A stretch of DNA of 64,000 nt. Source: Photobacterium pectinilyticum. Its GTDB lineage: Bacteria; Pseudomonadota; Gammaproteobacteria; Enterobacterales; Vibrionaceae. Positions 48,291-57,544 of the stretch are shown piece by piece. The translations under genes were made by a program, and so were the position numbers. The notes beneath the pieces were generated by a model that had not been told where the DNA came from, ran no database searches, and saw only the letters and a list, made by a program, of their open reading frames with translations. The DNA lies in assembly GCF_024357955.1 (NCBI RefSeq), contig NZ_JANEYT010000021.1:1-64000 (forward strand). Reading direction: 5' to 3'. Position 1 is the stretch's first letter. Each line of letters begins with the position of its first letter.

Positions 48291-49001
48291 TTATAGCTTA
48301 ATGGCCGTTTCCAGAGCAACATTCATCATCTGTGCAAAGGACTTCTGGCGATCTTCTGAGCTTAGTTTCTCTCCACGCTTGATGTGGTCTGATACTGTCA
48401 GGATAGTCAGTGCTTTCGCGCCCAACTCAGCGGCAACACCGTAGATACCCGCTGCTTCCATATCAACGCCTAGCATGCCTAGTTTTTCCATTTTGTCGAA
48501 CAAGTCGGCTTCTGGGCTGTAGAACAGATCGGCAGAGAAAACGTTACCAACACGTACTGGTACGCTCTGTGCGCGAGCTTCATTAACGGCGGTTTCCAGT
48601 AGGCCGAAATCAGCAATGGCTGCAAAGTCGTGGTCGTTGAAGCGAATACGGTTAACTTTAGAGTCGGTCGACGCGCCCATACCAATGATCACATCCATCA
48701 GCTTAACGTCGTCGTGAACAGCCCCACAGCTACCTACGCGGATAATGTTCTTAACACCGAAATCTTTGATTAACTCGTGAACATAGATAGAGCACGATGG
48801 AATACCCATACCGTGGCCCATTACAGAAACACGCTGGCCTTTATAAGTACCGGTGTAACCGAACATATTACGAACGTCACAAACAAGTTGAACGTCTTCT
48901 AGGTAATTTTCTGCAATGAATTTTGCACGCAGTGGATCGCCTGGCATCAGGACTGTTTCTGCAAAATCACCAAGTTCAGCATTGATATGTGGGGTAGCCA
49001 T
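48291..49001 (-). CDS. deoD: purine nucleoside phosphorylase DeoD
   Basis: DeoD cleaves purine (deoxy)nucleosides with phosphate for nucleoside salvage. The 236-residue product has [33 protein letters not shown], the phosphate loop and [23 protein letters not shown] and [22 protein letters not shown], all typical of the hexameric bacterial enzyme, full length. It lies 64 bases after the XapX-family gene on the same strand, which suggests cotranscription. Confidence 0.97.
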   Translation of the reverse strand: MATPHINAELGDFAETVLMPGDPLRAKFIAENYLEDVQLVCDVRNMFGYTGTYKGQRVSVMGHGMGIPSCSIYVHELIKDFGVKNIIRVGSCGAVHDDVKLMDVIIGMGASTDSKVNRIRFNDHDFAAIADFGLLETAVNEARAQSVPVRVGNVFSADLFYSPEADLFDKMEKLGMLGVDMEAAGIYGVAAELGAKALTILTVSDHIKRGEKLSSEDRQKSFAQMMNVALETAIKL

Positions 49002-49065
49002 AGTTCACTCCAGGAATGTTGTTTGTACGTTATGTTGTCGCCGTATCGTTTTTAAAAATGTGCGT

Positions 49066-49236
49066 TTAAGAGAAAAAACGTTCAACGATGCTTTGGTAGG
49101 CGACGCCACCAAGGTAAACACCGACGATTCCCATAATGCCAGGTAGCACCGGTGGCGCTGGCAGTGGAAGTTTAATGGCCGAGAAAAATAGACCAACAAT
49201 TAACCCTGCAAAAACCGCAAGCAGAATCTCATTCAT
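49066..49236 (-). CDS. XapX-domain small membrane protein
   Basis: The 56-residue product (MNEILLAVFAGLIVGLFFSAIK...) has two hydrophobic stretches around LPLPAPPVLPGIMGIVGVYLG, the XapX/DUF1427 hallmark. Family members sit near nucleoside-phosphorylase or transporter genes, as here beside deoD; the role is unknown. The start at 49236 follows GAGGG; a longer in-frame ATG at 49365 lacks support. Confidence 0.88.
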   Translation of the reverse strand: MNEILLAVFAGLIVGLFFSAIKLPLPAPPVLPGIMGIVGVYLGGVAYQSIVERFFS

Positions 49237-49673
49237 GTGTTTACCCTCTATATTGTTGTGTATTTCGACGTAGTTGGCTGCTCTTTTGGCGCCTTGACTC
49301 GCTGTGTCGTTTTGATGGATTAAAGTGTAAGCAAGGATGTGATGTAATCTCGCGATCATGATCACACTTTATTGAGCCGTTAATCAAAAATGAGGTGTTG
49401 ATTACTAAATCTGTTGAAAAGGTGAGGGGTATCGTTTGCGCAGATGGTAATAGATATCTAGTGGTTGGATTTTGTTTTTGAGTTTAGTGTTTGAAATATT
49501 TGTATTTAATTCGTTTTTTGTTGATGTTTTCTATCAATGAAAAACACTGAAACTATGTGAGTAAAAATGTGATGCTGTAATGGATTTCATTGGTGTTGAT
49601 ATCCATTGTGGGAACAAATATACCCACTAAAAAAATAAAAGGTGATATCGGTTAAAGGGATTGCCAATTATTC
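49237..49673. other. intergenic region upstream of xapX-deoD
   Basis: No gene is seen. At 49350-49367 CGCGATCATGATCACAC resembles a degenerate CRP/CytR-type site, fitting nucleoside salvage control, but the left half matches poorly. The stretch 49440-49640 is AT-rich. Confidence 0.35.
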
Positions 49674-50984
49674 TTACTGAGCGTCGCTGCTGTCGTCGAC
49701 AATGGCGGAACGGCGAAAGATAGTCTTTCCTTGTTTGATGGTTTCGATAACTTTGATGTCTTTGATAAGCCCGGGAGCTATCGCTGTCGGGTTAGCAGAG
49801 AGGATCACGGCATCGGCCTGTTTTCCGGGTACCAGCTCACCTTTACTACCATCTTCAAAAAACTGGAAGGCTGCATGGGTGCTCATCGCCTGTAGGGCTT
49901 GCTGAGGGGTTAGGCGCAGCCCACTACCGATGATCTCTCCTTCTGCTGTCACCCGATTGACAGCAGACCACAATGAGAAAACGGTATCAGCAGCCATTGG
50001 ACCGGGGAAACAAATGTTGCTGGCGGGTAAACTATCCTCTAATGCTTGCTTAATCGGGCTCTGGCCATTGGCACGCCTGAGACCGAGCTTTTCGATATCA
50101 TCCTCTCCCTGCTGATAAATGTTGCTGGTGTCAAAGCAGCCGATCAATCCCAGCTTGGTATAATGCTGCAACTGGTTATTGCGCATATAGCGAGACATCA
50201 CAACGACATGGCGTTGATTTTGTTCGGCATTGAGTTTTAGGTCATAGCCAGCTTGGATAATGGCATCGATAGCGGCATCGCCCATGGCATGGATAAAGAG
50301 TTGGAGCTCATTTTCGACAACTAATTGGAATACGCTGTAAAAGGTGCTGAAAGGCAACTGTGGTTCACTACGCCAATTCTGTTTAGGTAAGGCCGGGTTT
50401 TCTTGGTAAGGGTAAGCCATCCAAGCAGTGTAGTCTGATGCATCACCGTCAAGAGCCAGTGAAAAGCCGGCTACTTTTAGCTTGTTGTTGTACAAGCCAA
50501 AGGTGAATTGATCATTATCGACTAAGGCTTCTATTTCACTGACATTGGGAATTGCGATGATATCTAACAGTAGCTCGTTAGCGTTAGCATGCTGAAGCAA
50601 GGCCACGAGTTCAGTGCTATTGATACCGATATCGACCAGTGTTGTGATCCCTTGGCTGGCGAATGATAGCTGGGCTTGTTCAATGTCTGCTGTTTGTTCA
50701 AGGTGTTTGGAAAACTCACTGTTGCCGGCAAAAAAACCAGGGATCATGGTATTGCCGTCCAAATCGATGACTTCTGTAATATCACCTTGGTGGCGCATGA
50801 CACCGATGCGGGTACCAATTGCTTGTACTTTACCGTTTTTGAATGAAATCGCAGTGACTTTCTCGGTATGAGCTGACAGGGTAAGGATGGTGCCGTTGAT
50901 ATAGATGGTATCGGCATCCGGTGTATCGTCTGTACTGTCACAGCCACTCAGGACGAGCAAAACCAAGACGCAGAGATATCGCAT
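49674..50984 (-). CDS. amidohydrolase-like lipoprotein lacking most metal ligands
   Basis: The 436-residue product has a lipoprotein signal (VLLVLSGC, Cys at 15), then the amidohydrolase-3 order: TIYINGTILTLSAHTEKVTAISFKNGKVQAIG, VIDLDGNTMIPGFF, HAMGDAAIDAII and a C-terminal LTPQQALQAMSTHAAFQFFEDGSKGELVPGKQADAVIL. The metal motifs are degraded: PGFxDxHxH is PGFFAGNSEF (81-91), the EHaq segment is VVMSRYM, and the SDaP segment is FPGPMAAD. Only the HAMGD histidine remains. At 436 residues it is shorter than the usual 540. It is probably not a normal hydrolase and may have a binding role in the envelope. Confidence 0.75.
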   Translation of the reverse strand: MRYLCVLVLLVLSGCDSTDDTPDADTIYINGTILTLSAHTEKVTAISFKNGKVQAIGTRIGVMRHQGDITEVIDLDGNTMIPGFFAGNSEFSKHLEQTADIEQAQLSFASQGITTLVDIGINSTELVALLQHANANELLLDIIAIPNVSEIEALVDNDQFTFGLYNNKLKVAGFSLALDGDASDYTAWMAYPYQENPALPKQNWRSEPQLPFSTFYSVFQLVVENELQLFIHAMGDAAIDAIIQAGYDLKLNAEQNQRHVVVMSRYMRNNQLQHYTKLGLIGCFDTSNIYQQGEDDIEKLGLRRANGQSPIKQALEDSLPASNICFPGPMAADTVFSLWSAVNRVTAEGEIIGSGLRLTPQQALQAMSTHAAFQFFEDGSKGELVPGKQADAVILSANPTAIAPGLIKDIKVIETIKQGKTIFRRSAIVDDSSDAQ

Positions 50985-51147
50985 GATATAGGCTACCCCT
51001 CCGGACAGTATGGTGAATGAAAACCTGTTTCATGAGTATAGGCAGAGTTGAGCTACGAGACGGAAAACAACAATAGAATTGGTAATTTGCTGTGATGCAA
51101 ACTACGCATAATAAGGATGCGGTTAGAATTTTCGAAGGATAGGAACT

Positions 51148-51666
51148 ATGAGAAGACGAGGGTTAGTGGCGACGTTATTATTCTGTGCAGCGCCTGTTTC
51201 AGCAGATCTACTGGGCATTTCCGTCGGAGCGACGGTGGGGGGCGCTCGCGTTGAGTATCAGGGCAATGATGATACCAGTGTTGAGTATGGTATTAATGGA
51301 GCCTACCATATCAATGATATTTTTAGTGTTAATGCGGGTGTGGTGCAAGGAAGTGTAGACATAGACGCGCCGAACCAGGTGGCAAAAAATGAAATTGACT
51401 ACACCTCATTCCCGTTAACGCTTCGGGCGGACTTACCCTTGGTGATAGGCAGTGTGTACGGAAAACTCGGTACCAATTACTACGATTATGATGTCAGTCA
51501 ACCAGGCCAGCCTAGAGAAAGTGAAGATGGGTGGGGGTTTGCCGGTGGTGCTGGGGTCGTTTTTTCCATGCTGCCATTTGTCGACCTTTCATTGAATTAT
51601 GAATATCGTGATATGGGAGATGTGACCAATAATTCAATCCTATTTGGGGTCAGCGCTGGTCTTTAA
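51148..51666 (+). CDS. small outer-membrane beta-barrel protein
   Basis: The 172-residue product has a signal peptide (GLVATLLFCAAPVSA) and alternating strands such as VGGARVEYQG, VEYGINGAYHINDIFSVNAGV, YGKLGTNYYDYDV and LSLNYEYRDMGDV, ending in a hydrophobic strand (SILFGVSAGL). This is the form of an eight-stranded OmpX/OmpA-like barrel. The specific role is unknown. AAGGATAGGAACT precedes the ATG. Confidence 0.75.
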   Translation: MRRRGLVATLLFCAAPVSADLLGISVGATVGGARVEYQGNDDTSVEYGINGAYHINDIFSVNAGVVQGSVDIDAPNQVAKNEIDYTSFPLTLRADLPLVIGSVYGKLGTNYYDYDVSQPGQPRESEDGWGFAGGAGVVFSMLPFVDLSLNYEYRDMGDVTNNSILFGVSAGL

Positions 51667-51808
51667 TATACTCAGTTATCCGCATTCGTATGGGCTGTCA
51701 GTGCGGGTTGCCTCCTGTCGTTTTTCTATCCGATGAAATTGTGTCGATATCGGCATTGCAGAGGTATTTACCTCCTATTCAAAACAAGATTCTGATCACC
51801 ATAATGAA

Positions 51809-51849
51809 GGGTGTTTTTTGGTATACTGAGGTTAGTCCAGAAAACACCC
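51809..51849 (+). promoter_or_regulatory. 9-bp inverted repeat around a possible promoter
   Basis: GGGTGTTTT (51809-51817) and AAAACACCC (51841-51849) flank TATACT at 51822-51827, a good -10 box. The right arm ends just before the GGAGG of the next gene. It could be an operator or a leader hairpin controlling translation. Confidence 0.4.
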
Positions 51850-51862
51850 CCGGAGGTGCCCT

Positions 51863-52636
51863 ATGAGCAACTATGATCATTATCAATCCACAGTTGATCA
51901 GGTGTACCGGGCCATTATGCGAAAAGTCGCTAAGCCTTGGCATATCGAATATCTTCCTTCGATGGAAGGTAGCCAGCAAGCACTGAAACTCGTTTCTCCT
52001 AAAGGCACTATTTGTCAGCGCCTGACTTTACCCACTTCATCTGCGCAGCAGTGCTGGCCAAATCAAAGTGATGTTAGTCAGCATATTACCGAGTTTGTAG
52101 TAAGGGGAGCCGCTCGCCTTGCTCCGCTTCGCCAGAGTGCATTTCGCAATAATTTCCCGTATTGGTTAGAAACATGCCTTCAGCAACTGCACGGCTTGTG
52201 TGATGCAAAAGAGAAGTTGGTCGATATGGTCAGCAATGCACGTTTCCCATTCCCAAGCCAAGTCAATATTGAAGGTAACTATTTGCCTTGCTGGGTATGG
52301 AACGAAGATCAGGGTTACATGGCGGTATCGGTCGTTGATCGCCGTACCGGACGTTTTACTGGGGTGCGCCATATTGAGTCCCAGCAATTGATAAGCCAAG
52401 AACGTTGGCTAGGTGCCCAGGTTATTGATTCGGTAGAAGAGTCTATTGATACTATCGATCACTATGTGAATGAGCTGATTCAATCACAGAAAAAGACTGA
52501 TTTTGAAGAGCCAAGCCTGGCCGATGCGATTAGCAACCCGTGCGCGGCAACACTTAGTCCTGTAGCCAGTGTCGCATTGACGATGGCTGTGGTTGCTGGT
52601 TTCTTTATCACCTTTAAGTGGTTGCTCGGGTTCTGA
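51863..52636 (+). CDS. hypothetical protein with a C-terminal membrane anchor
   Basis: The 257-residue product has a soluble, mixed domain (1-225) with several tryptophans, then a single hydrophobic segment at the very end (VASVALTMAVVAGFFITFKWLL), which suggests a tail-anchored protein facing the cytoplasm. No signal peptide or known motif was recognised. GGAGGTGCCCT gives a strong start. It stands alone between the barrel-protein gene and a strong terminator. Confidence 0.7.
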   Translation: MSNYDHYQSTVDQVYRAIMRKVAKPWHIEYLPSMEGSQQALKLVSPKGTICQRLTLPTSSAQQCWPNQSDVSQHITEFVVRGAARLAPLRQSAFRNNFPYWLETCLQQLHGLCDAKEKLVDMVSNARFPFPSQVNIEGNYLPCWVWNEDQGYMAVSVVDRRTGRFTGVRHIESQQLISQERWLGAQVIDSVEESIDTIDHYVNELIQSQKKTDFEEPSLADAISNPCAATLSPVASVALTMAVVAGFFITFKWLLGF

Positions 52637-52660
52637 TCCCTTAGTTTCTATCGTTTTGCT

Positions 52661-52710
52661 AAGCCTGCATTTTTCCCCTTACTATTATGGGGAGAAATGC
52701 GGGCTTTTCC
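52661..52710 (+). terminator. strong intrinsic terminator
   Basis: AAGCCTGCATTTTTCCCC pairs with GGGGAGAAATGCGGGCTT with few mismatches around TTACTATTAT, followed by TTTTCC. It ends the gene at 51863-52636. Confidence 0.85.
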
Positions 52711-52795
52711 GCTGGTGATCGCTTAAGAGTACCTTGGGAATAACGGGGGTTTGGGATAAAATCGTCACCGAATTGATCGGAATAGGATGTAGAGC

Positions 52796-53002
52796 ATGCA
52801 TAATTTATCATTGCTTTCAGAAGCAGAAAAAAATCGGGTGGAACTGGATAAGCAAGCTTCTTACTCCGTTTGGCAGGTAAAGAATGGCAAGAAAGGCTAT
52901 GAGGTTTTTGCCGAAGTGACTGGCAATATTGCTGATGACGACGAACGAGAGTTCTTTGAGCAAGCGGTATCGAAATACAAGATCAAAATGGGTGTCGCAT
53001 AA
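52796..53002 (+). CDS. small hypothetical protein
   Basis: The 68-residue product (MHNLSLLSEAEKNRVELDKQ...) is charged and ends in a helix, with VWQVKNGKKGYEVFAEVTGNI as a likely beta-hairpin. There is no membrane segment or signal. I do not recognise the family with confidence. A strong terminator follows, supporting an independent gene. Confidence 0.65.
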   Translation: MHNLSLLSEAEKNRVELDKQASYSVWQVKNGKKGYEVFAEVTGNIADDDEREFFEQAVSKYKIKMGVA

Positions 53003-53075
53003 GCTTCAATCGTGTCATCGCTAGTGGCAAATGGTTACTATGTTTGTCATTTTTATTTATTCAGATCATGATTAT

Positions 53076-53098
53076 AAGGCGCGGTACGCGCCTTTTTT
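53076..53098 (+). terminator. intrinsic terminator
   Basis: AAGGCGCG-GTA-CGCGCCTT is a perfect 8-bp GC-rich stem followed by a run of T. It closes the small gene at 52796-53002. Confidence 0.88.
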
Positions 53099-53227
53099 GA
53101 TTCAGTTTGATATGTTAGCGCACGGTATTATTTTGGCGTTGGCATATTGCTTTTTGGCATGAAGTTGCCCGGAAGAATGTGTAAACGAGCTAGGGAAAAG
53201 CCCTTGCTCGGGCAAAAGGAAGACGTA

Positions 53228-53953
53228 ATGAACACAAGCAAGAAGGTTCTTGTTGTTGATGATGACCAGGAAATTCGCGAATTGCTGGATGAATACCTTA
53301 CCAAAGCAGGGTTTACGGTAATAACGGCTGCAGAAGGGGAGGAAATGAAACGCCGCCTGGCAATGGGGACTCCTGATTTGATCTTGCTGGATGTGATGAT
53401 GCCGGGTGATGACGGCTTTACCCTGTGCCAATACATCCGAAAAACCTCTGATGTACCTATTATCATGCTCACCGCTGTTTCAGACGAAATGGATCAGATC
53501 ATTGGGCTTGAGCTGGGGGCTGATGACTATATCGCCAAACCGTTCAGCCCGCGACAGCTGATGGCGCGTATTAAAGCGCTATTGCGACGTGTTAAGCCGA
53601 CCGAAGCGCAACAGATGCCATCGGTTCCCAAGGCGATCCGGTTTGCCAACTGGCGCTTGGATACCGCTGCCCAGCGTATATATGATTTGGAAAAAGACAA
53701 AGATTACGAGCTCAGCGGCAGTGACTTCGCCTTGTTGATGCTGTTTTTGATGCGCCCTAACGAAGTGTTAGACCGCGATACGATTTCCTTTGCGACACGT
53801 GGTCGCGAAGCGACGCCATCGGCACGAAGTATTGATGTTCAGTTGAGCCGTTTGCGCCAGCGTTTAGGTGATAAGGGTACCCAGCAGCGGTTGATCAAAA
53901 CAATCCGTGGCAACGGCTACTCATTCAATGCCGAGGTTACCTACGAGGAATAA
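53228..53953 (+). CDS. OmpR-family response regulator, GltR-like
   Basis: The 241-residue product has a receiver domain (VLVVDDDQEIRELLDEYL, phosphoacceptor Asp in LILLDVMMPGDDG, Lys in DDYIAKPFS) and a winged-helix DNA-binding domain (about 140-238; RSIDVQLSRLRQRLGDKG...IRGNGYSF). The start at 53228 follows AAAAGGAAGACGTA; an in-frame ATG at 53147 is unlikely. It is first in a three-gene run with a kinase and a sugar-binding protein, like GltR-GtrS-GtsA of pseudomonads, hence the tentative name. Confidence 0.88.
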   Translation: MNTSKKVLVVDDDQEIRELLDEYLTKAGFTVITAAEGEEMKRRLAMGTPDLILLDVMMPGDDGFTLCQYIRKTSDVPIIMLTAVSDEMDQIIGLELGADDYIAKPFSPRQLMARIKALLRRVKPTEAQQMPSVPKAIRFANWRLDTAAQRIYDLEKDKDYELSGSDFALLMLFLMRPNEVLDRDTISFATRGREATPSARSIDVQLSRLRQRLGDKGTQQRLIKTIRGNGYSFNAEVTYEE

Positions 53954-53982
53954 ATACCCTCGCACAGCTGGTGGTTTTATCT

Positions 53983-55428
53983 ATGAATATTCGAAAGTGG
54001 TGGCCAAAGTCCCTGTTAGCCCGCACACTCTGGTTTACCCTGCTGGCGGTCTTTCTTGCCCAGGTTATCGCGACCAGTATTTGGTATGGGCAATCGAAGC
54101 AGCGTGATTTGGAAGGCTTGGAGTCGGCTTCGGCCAGCATGGCCAACATGTTTGCCTCGACCGTGACTTTCTTCCAATCCCTGCCTTTGGAATACCGTCA
54201 TATTGTGCTGGATCAGCTGCGCAATATGGGGGGTACGCGATTCTTTGTATCCTTCAATCAGGAAGAGATCTTGATTGATCCCATCCCAGAATCTTTGATG
54301 AAGAAAACGGCGGTCGGCGCATTCGAGGACGTGCTCAGCGAGAAGCTTCCTCTACTTGATGTGATCCGGGTGGAGTTCTCTCGCCCAGAAACCCTGCACG
54401 TCCTGAAAAATGATATTTTGCTCAGCGATCTTCCTCGCTCTTGGGCGCATTATACTCTCAGCCTCGAACCCTTTAACCCACCGATTTTGGTGGTGCAGTT
54501 GGAGTTGGCTAAAAATGAGTGGCTGTATATCGCAGCCCTGCTGCCGGCACCTTATGTGACTTTGGAAGATAAAATCATAACCGGTCAGCAATTGGTGTTT
54601 ATGCTGTTCATGACCGCATTGCTGTTGGTGTTCACTTTCTTGATGATCAGGCGCCAGACCAAGCCATTGAAACGGCTGGCGAATGCGGCGAATGCCATGA
54701 GTTTTGATATTTATCAGCCGCCACTAAAAGAAGAAGGGGCGACGGAGCTGGTAACGGCGACACGAGCATTTAATCGGATGCAGTCTCGGGTGCAGCGTTA
54801 TATCGATGACCGTGAGCATTTGTTTTCGTCTATTTCACATGATTTGAAAACGCCGATCACTCGCTTGAGGTTGCGTGCTGAGCTGATTGATGATGATAGT
54901 AAGGTCGAGAAATTTAACCATGATCTTGATGAGTTAGAGATGATGGTCAAAGGTGCACTGCAAACGGTAAAAGACACTGACTTGCATGAAAACCTTGCCC
55001 AAGTGGATCTCAGAGAGCTGCTTAATAGCATTGCCGAGCGCCATAATCATCATCAAACGAGGGTGGTGATCCCACAAATGAAAATCGCCCCGCTGACGGG
55101 TAAGCCGCTTGCTCTCAAGCGCTGCTTTAGCAACCTGATTGATAACGGGGTGAAATATGGCAATGAGGTAAGATTGATCATCGTTGATGATAAAAACTCG
55201 TTGATCCTAATTATTAAAGACAAAGGTCCGGGGATTCCCAAAGAGTCACTTGAGTCGGTATTCGAACCTTACGTGCGTGTCGCAAAAGATGAGGAAGGCC
55301 ATGGCTTGGGGTTAGGAATAGCCCGTAATATCATTCACGCTCATGGCGGCGACATGGCTATTCATAATGCGGTAGATGGCGGTTTGGAAGTGAAAGTTTA
55401 TATTCCCCGTTTGTTGAAAGAAGATTAA
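53983..55428 (+). CDS. sensor histidine kinase, GtrS-like
   Basis: The 481-residue product has a first span (LWFTLLAVFLAQVIATSIWY), a periplasmic domain of about 170 residues, a second span (LVFMLFMTALLLVFTFLMI), then HAMP. HisKA follows with SISHDLKTPITRLRLRAEL, then the ATPase motifs NLIDNGVKYG, DKGPGIP and GHGLGLGIARNI. This is the EnvZ/GtrS type. The start at 53983 is chosen over a GTG at 53971. The substrate-binding gene starts three bases after its stop. Confidence 0.88.
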   Translation: MNIRKWWPKSLLARTLWFTLLAVFLAQVIATSIWYGQSKQRDLEGLESASASMANMFASTVTFFQSLPLEYRHIVLDQLRNMGGTRFFVSFNQEEILIDPIPESLMKKTAVGAFEDVLSEKLPLLDVIRVEFSRPETLHVLKNDILLSDLPRSWAHYTLSLEPFNPPILVVQLELAKNEWLYIAALLPAPYVTLEDKIITGQQLVFMLFMTALLLVFTFLMIRRQTKPLKRLANAANAMSFDIYQPPLKEEGATELVTATRAFNRMQSRVQRYIDDREHLFSSISHDLKTPITRLRLRAELIDDDSKVEKFNHDLDELEMMVKGALQTVKDTDLHENLAQVDLRELLNSIAERHNHHQTRVVIPQMKIAPLTGKPLALKRCFSNLIDNGVKYGNEVRLIIVDDKNSLILIIKDKGPGIPKESLESVFEPYVRVAKDEEGHGLGLGIARNIIHAHGGDMAIHNAVDGGLEVKVYIPRLLKED

Positions 55429-55431
55429 GCA

Positions 55432-56679
55432 ATGAACATGAAACACACCTTGATATCGGGTTTATTGATGCTTGTCGGTGGTTCAGCTTCTGCTGGAGAA
55501 GTAGAGGTCTTGCACTGGTGGACTTCTGGAGGTGAAGCCCGATCCGTCTCTTTGCTGAAAGAAAAAATCCAAGCCCAAGGTAATCACTGGAAGGATTTTG
55601 CCATTGCTGGTGGCGGTGGGGAAAGCGCAATGACCGTGTTAAAAACCCGCGCGGTATCGGGCAATCCGCCTTCGGCAGCACAAATCAAAGGCCATGATAT
55701 TCAAGAGTGGGGAAGATTGGGTTTTCTGACCGACTTAAATGATGTCGCCGCAGCCGATCATTGGTCAACGATCCTTCCGCCTGTCGCCCGTCAAATCATG
55801 ATGTACGACGGTGACTATGTGGCTGTGCCGGTCAATATTCACCGAGTGAACTGGCTATGGGCCAACCCAAAGGTGTTTGCCAAAGTCGGGGTTGATGTTC
55901 CTAAGTCGCTTGATGAATTTTTTGTTGCCGCTGAGAAAATCCAGAAAGCCGGGTATGTTCCCTTGGCTCATGGTGGACAGCCTTGGCAAAACGTGACTTT
56001 ATTTGAAGCGGTTGCTTTGGCGGTATTGGGCCCTGCTGATTATCAGCGTGCGTTTGTTGAGCTCGACATGTCGGTGCTTGGTGGCGATAACATGGTGGAT
56101 GTCTTCACCCAGTTCCGCCGTATGCGTGATTATGTCGGAACGAGTTACCGGGGACGTGATTGGAACTCGGCAACGGCCATGGTAAGCAGTGGTGAAGCCG
56201 CGATGCAAATCATGGGGGATTGGGCCAAAGGCGAGTTCGAAGCCGACGGAAAAATTCCGGGGCAAGATTACCTGTGTATGGCTGCGCCGGGAACGCAGGG
56301 ATTATTTACCTACAATATCGATAGCTTTGCTTTCTTTAAGTTAACCGATGAAGCCAACAGTCAAGCGCAGAAGGATTTAGCCAGAGCAATACTGGATAAG
56401 GATTTCCAGTTTTCATTCAACCTCAGTAAAGGCTCAATTCCGGTCAGGATGGACATGGACTTGGCTGAATTTGATCAGTGTGCCAAAGATTCACTGGAGG
56501 TGTTCAAGCAAAGCAGCCAATCCGGTGGCTTGGTGCCGAGTGTTTCTCAGGGGTTGGCGACAACCAGTTATGTCCAAGCCGCTATTTTTGATGTGGTCAG
56601 CAACTTTTTCAATGCCAAAACAGCTGATCCCAAACAAGCCGCTGATCGTTTGGCTCGGGCGGTGAAATCAGCCATGTAG
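55432..56679 (+). CDS. ABC-type sugar-binding protein, glucose/mannose (GtsA) type
   Basis: The 415-residue product has a signal peptide (HTLISGLLMLVGGSASA) and the family start VEVLHWWTSGGEARSVSLLKE, followed by GGGGESAMTVLKTRAVSGNPPSAAQIKG and MQIMGDWAKGEF. These are typical of glucose/mannose-binding proteins of ABC importers. No permease or ATPase gene follows: the next gene is sixA. Being tightly coupled to the kinase gene suggests it may present sugar to the sensor rather than to a transporter encoded here. Confidence 0.85.
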   Translation: MNMKHTLISGLLMLVGGSASAGEVEVLHWWTSGGEARSVSLLKEKIQAQGNHWKDFAIAGGGGESAMTVLKTRAVSGNPPSAAQIKGHDIQEWGRLGFLTDLNDVAAADHWSTILPPVARQIMMYDGDYVAVPVNIHRVNWLWANPKVFAKVGVDVPKSLDEFFVAAEKIQKAGYVPLAHGGQPWQNVTLFEAVALAVLGPADYQRAFVELDMSVLGGDNMVDVFTQFRRMRDYVGTSYRGRDWNSATAMVSSGEAAMQIMGDWAKGEFEADGKIPGQDYLCMAAPGTQGLFTYNIDSFAFFKLTDEANSQAQKDLARAILDKDFQFSFNLSKGSIPVRMDMDLAEFDQCAKDSLEVFKQSSQSGGLVPSVSQGLATTSYVQAAIFDVVSNFFNAKTADPKQAADRLARAVKSAM

Positions 56680-56876
56680 CGGTGAGTTAAATTACTCTAT
56701 ACACATGTAGGGTTGCCATAATGGCAGCCTTTTTTGTAATCGAAACAATCATCTTTGTTGAATTTCATATACTAATACCAAGCATTTAGGATGTAGCTAG
56801 GTGCGTGCTGTATGAGTTTGGCGGATTTCGAGCTGGAGTGGCTAGGGGATCAGCCTGTTCTGATAAGGGGAGAGCA

Positions 56877-57395
56877 ATGAAATTATTGTTTTTAGTCCGT
56901 CATGCGAAATCTCGATGGGACGACCCATCATTAGATGATCACGAACGGCCTCTTAATAATCGAGGCTTGAAAAATATTCCGAAGATGGTCCATCGACTGA
57001 ATAGCTGGCAGCAGGGGCCACAGTTAATTGTCACCAGCTCGGCGCTGCGCGCTGCCCAAACGGGTTATCTGTTTGCTGAAGGCCTGGTTTCTCGTCCTAA
57101 GCTTGAATCAAATTCAACGATTTATACTGAATCAGCGTTTGAACTCATGGATATCATTCGTGAAACCACCGATGTTGTAGACAGGTTGATGCTGGTGGGC
57201 CATAACCCTGCTATTACGGTACTGGCCCAAATGTTCGGCTTCAAAGAAGACAATATACCCACTTGTGGTGTGGTGGTGTTCGGCTTTGAGGTCGACTGCT
57301 GGCAAGCCATTGCCGAAGAGCAGGGGACTATGTTTTATTATGATTACCCTAAGCGGGCGCGGCCTGAAAGCATGAAGAAGGATATTGGTGAGTGA
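56877..57395 (+). CDS. sixA: SixA-type phosphohistidine phosphatase
   Basis: The 172-residue product is a histidine-phosphatase-fold protein with the RHG-type motif LFLVRHAKSRWDDPSLDDHERPLNNRGLKN and VGHNPAITVLAQMF carrying the second histidine. SixA removes phosphate from Hpt domains or PTS proteins. The start at 56877 follows GGGGAGAGCA; an ATG at 56805 is less likely. It lies 200 bases after the sugar-binding gene and may be independent. Confidence 0.85.
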   Translation: MKLLFLVRHAKSRWDDPSLDDHERPLNNRGLKNIPKMVHRLNSWQQGPQLIVTSSALRAAQTGYLFAEGLVSRPKLESNSTIYTESAFELMDIIRETTDVVDRLMLVGHNPAITVLAQMFGFKEDNIPTCGVVVFGFEVDCWQAIAEEQGTMFYYDYPKRARPESMKKDIGE

Positions 57396-57544
57396 TAAGT
57401 ACTCATTAACGTTCTCGTCATCCTGTTGGAAATACGGTGAGAACATAAAGTAGCCTTGTTAGGGGTGTATTGTGGAAATGATAACCATACGGTTTTTATG
57501 GGGTTTACAGCTTAAGTAAACCTCTATATTATACGCCGCACAAC

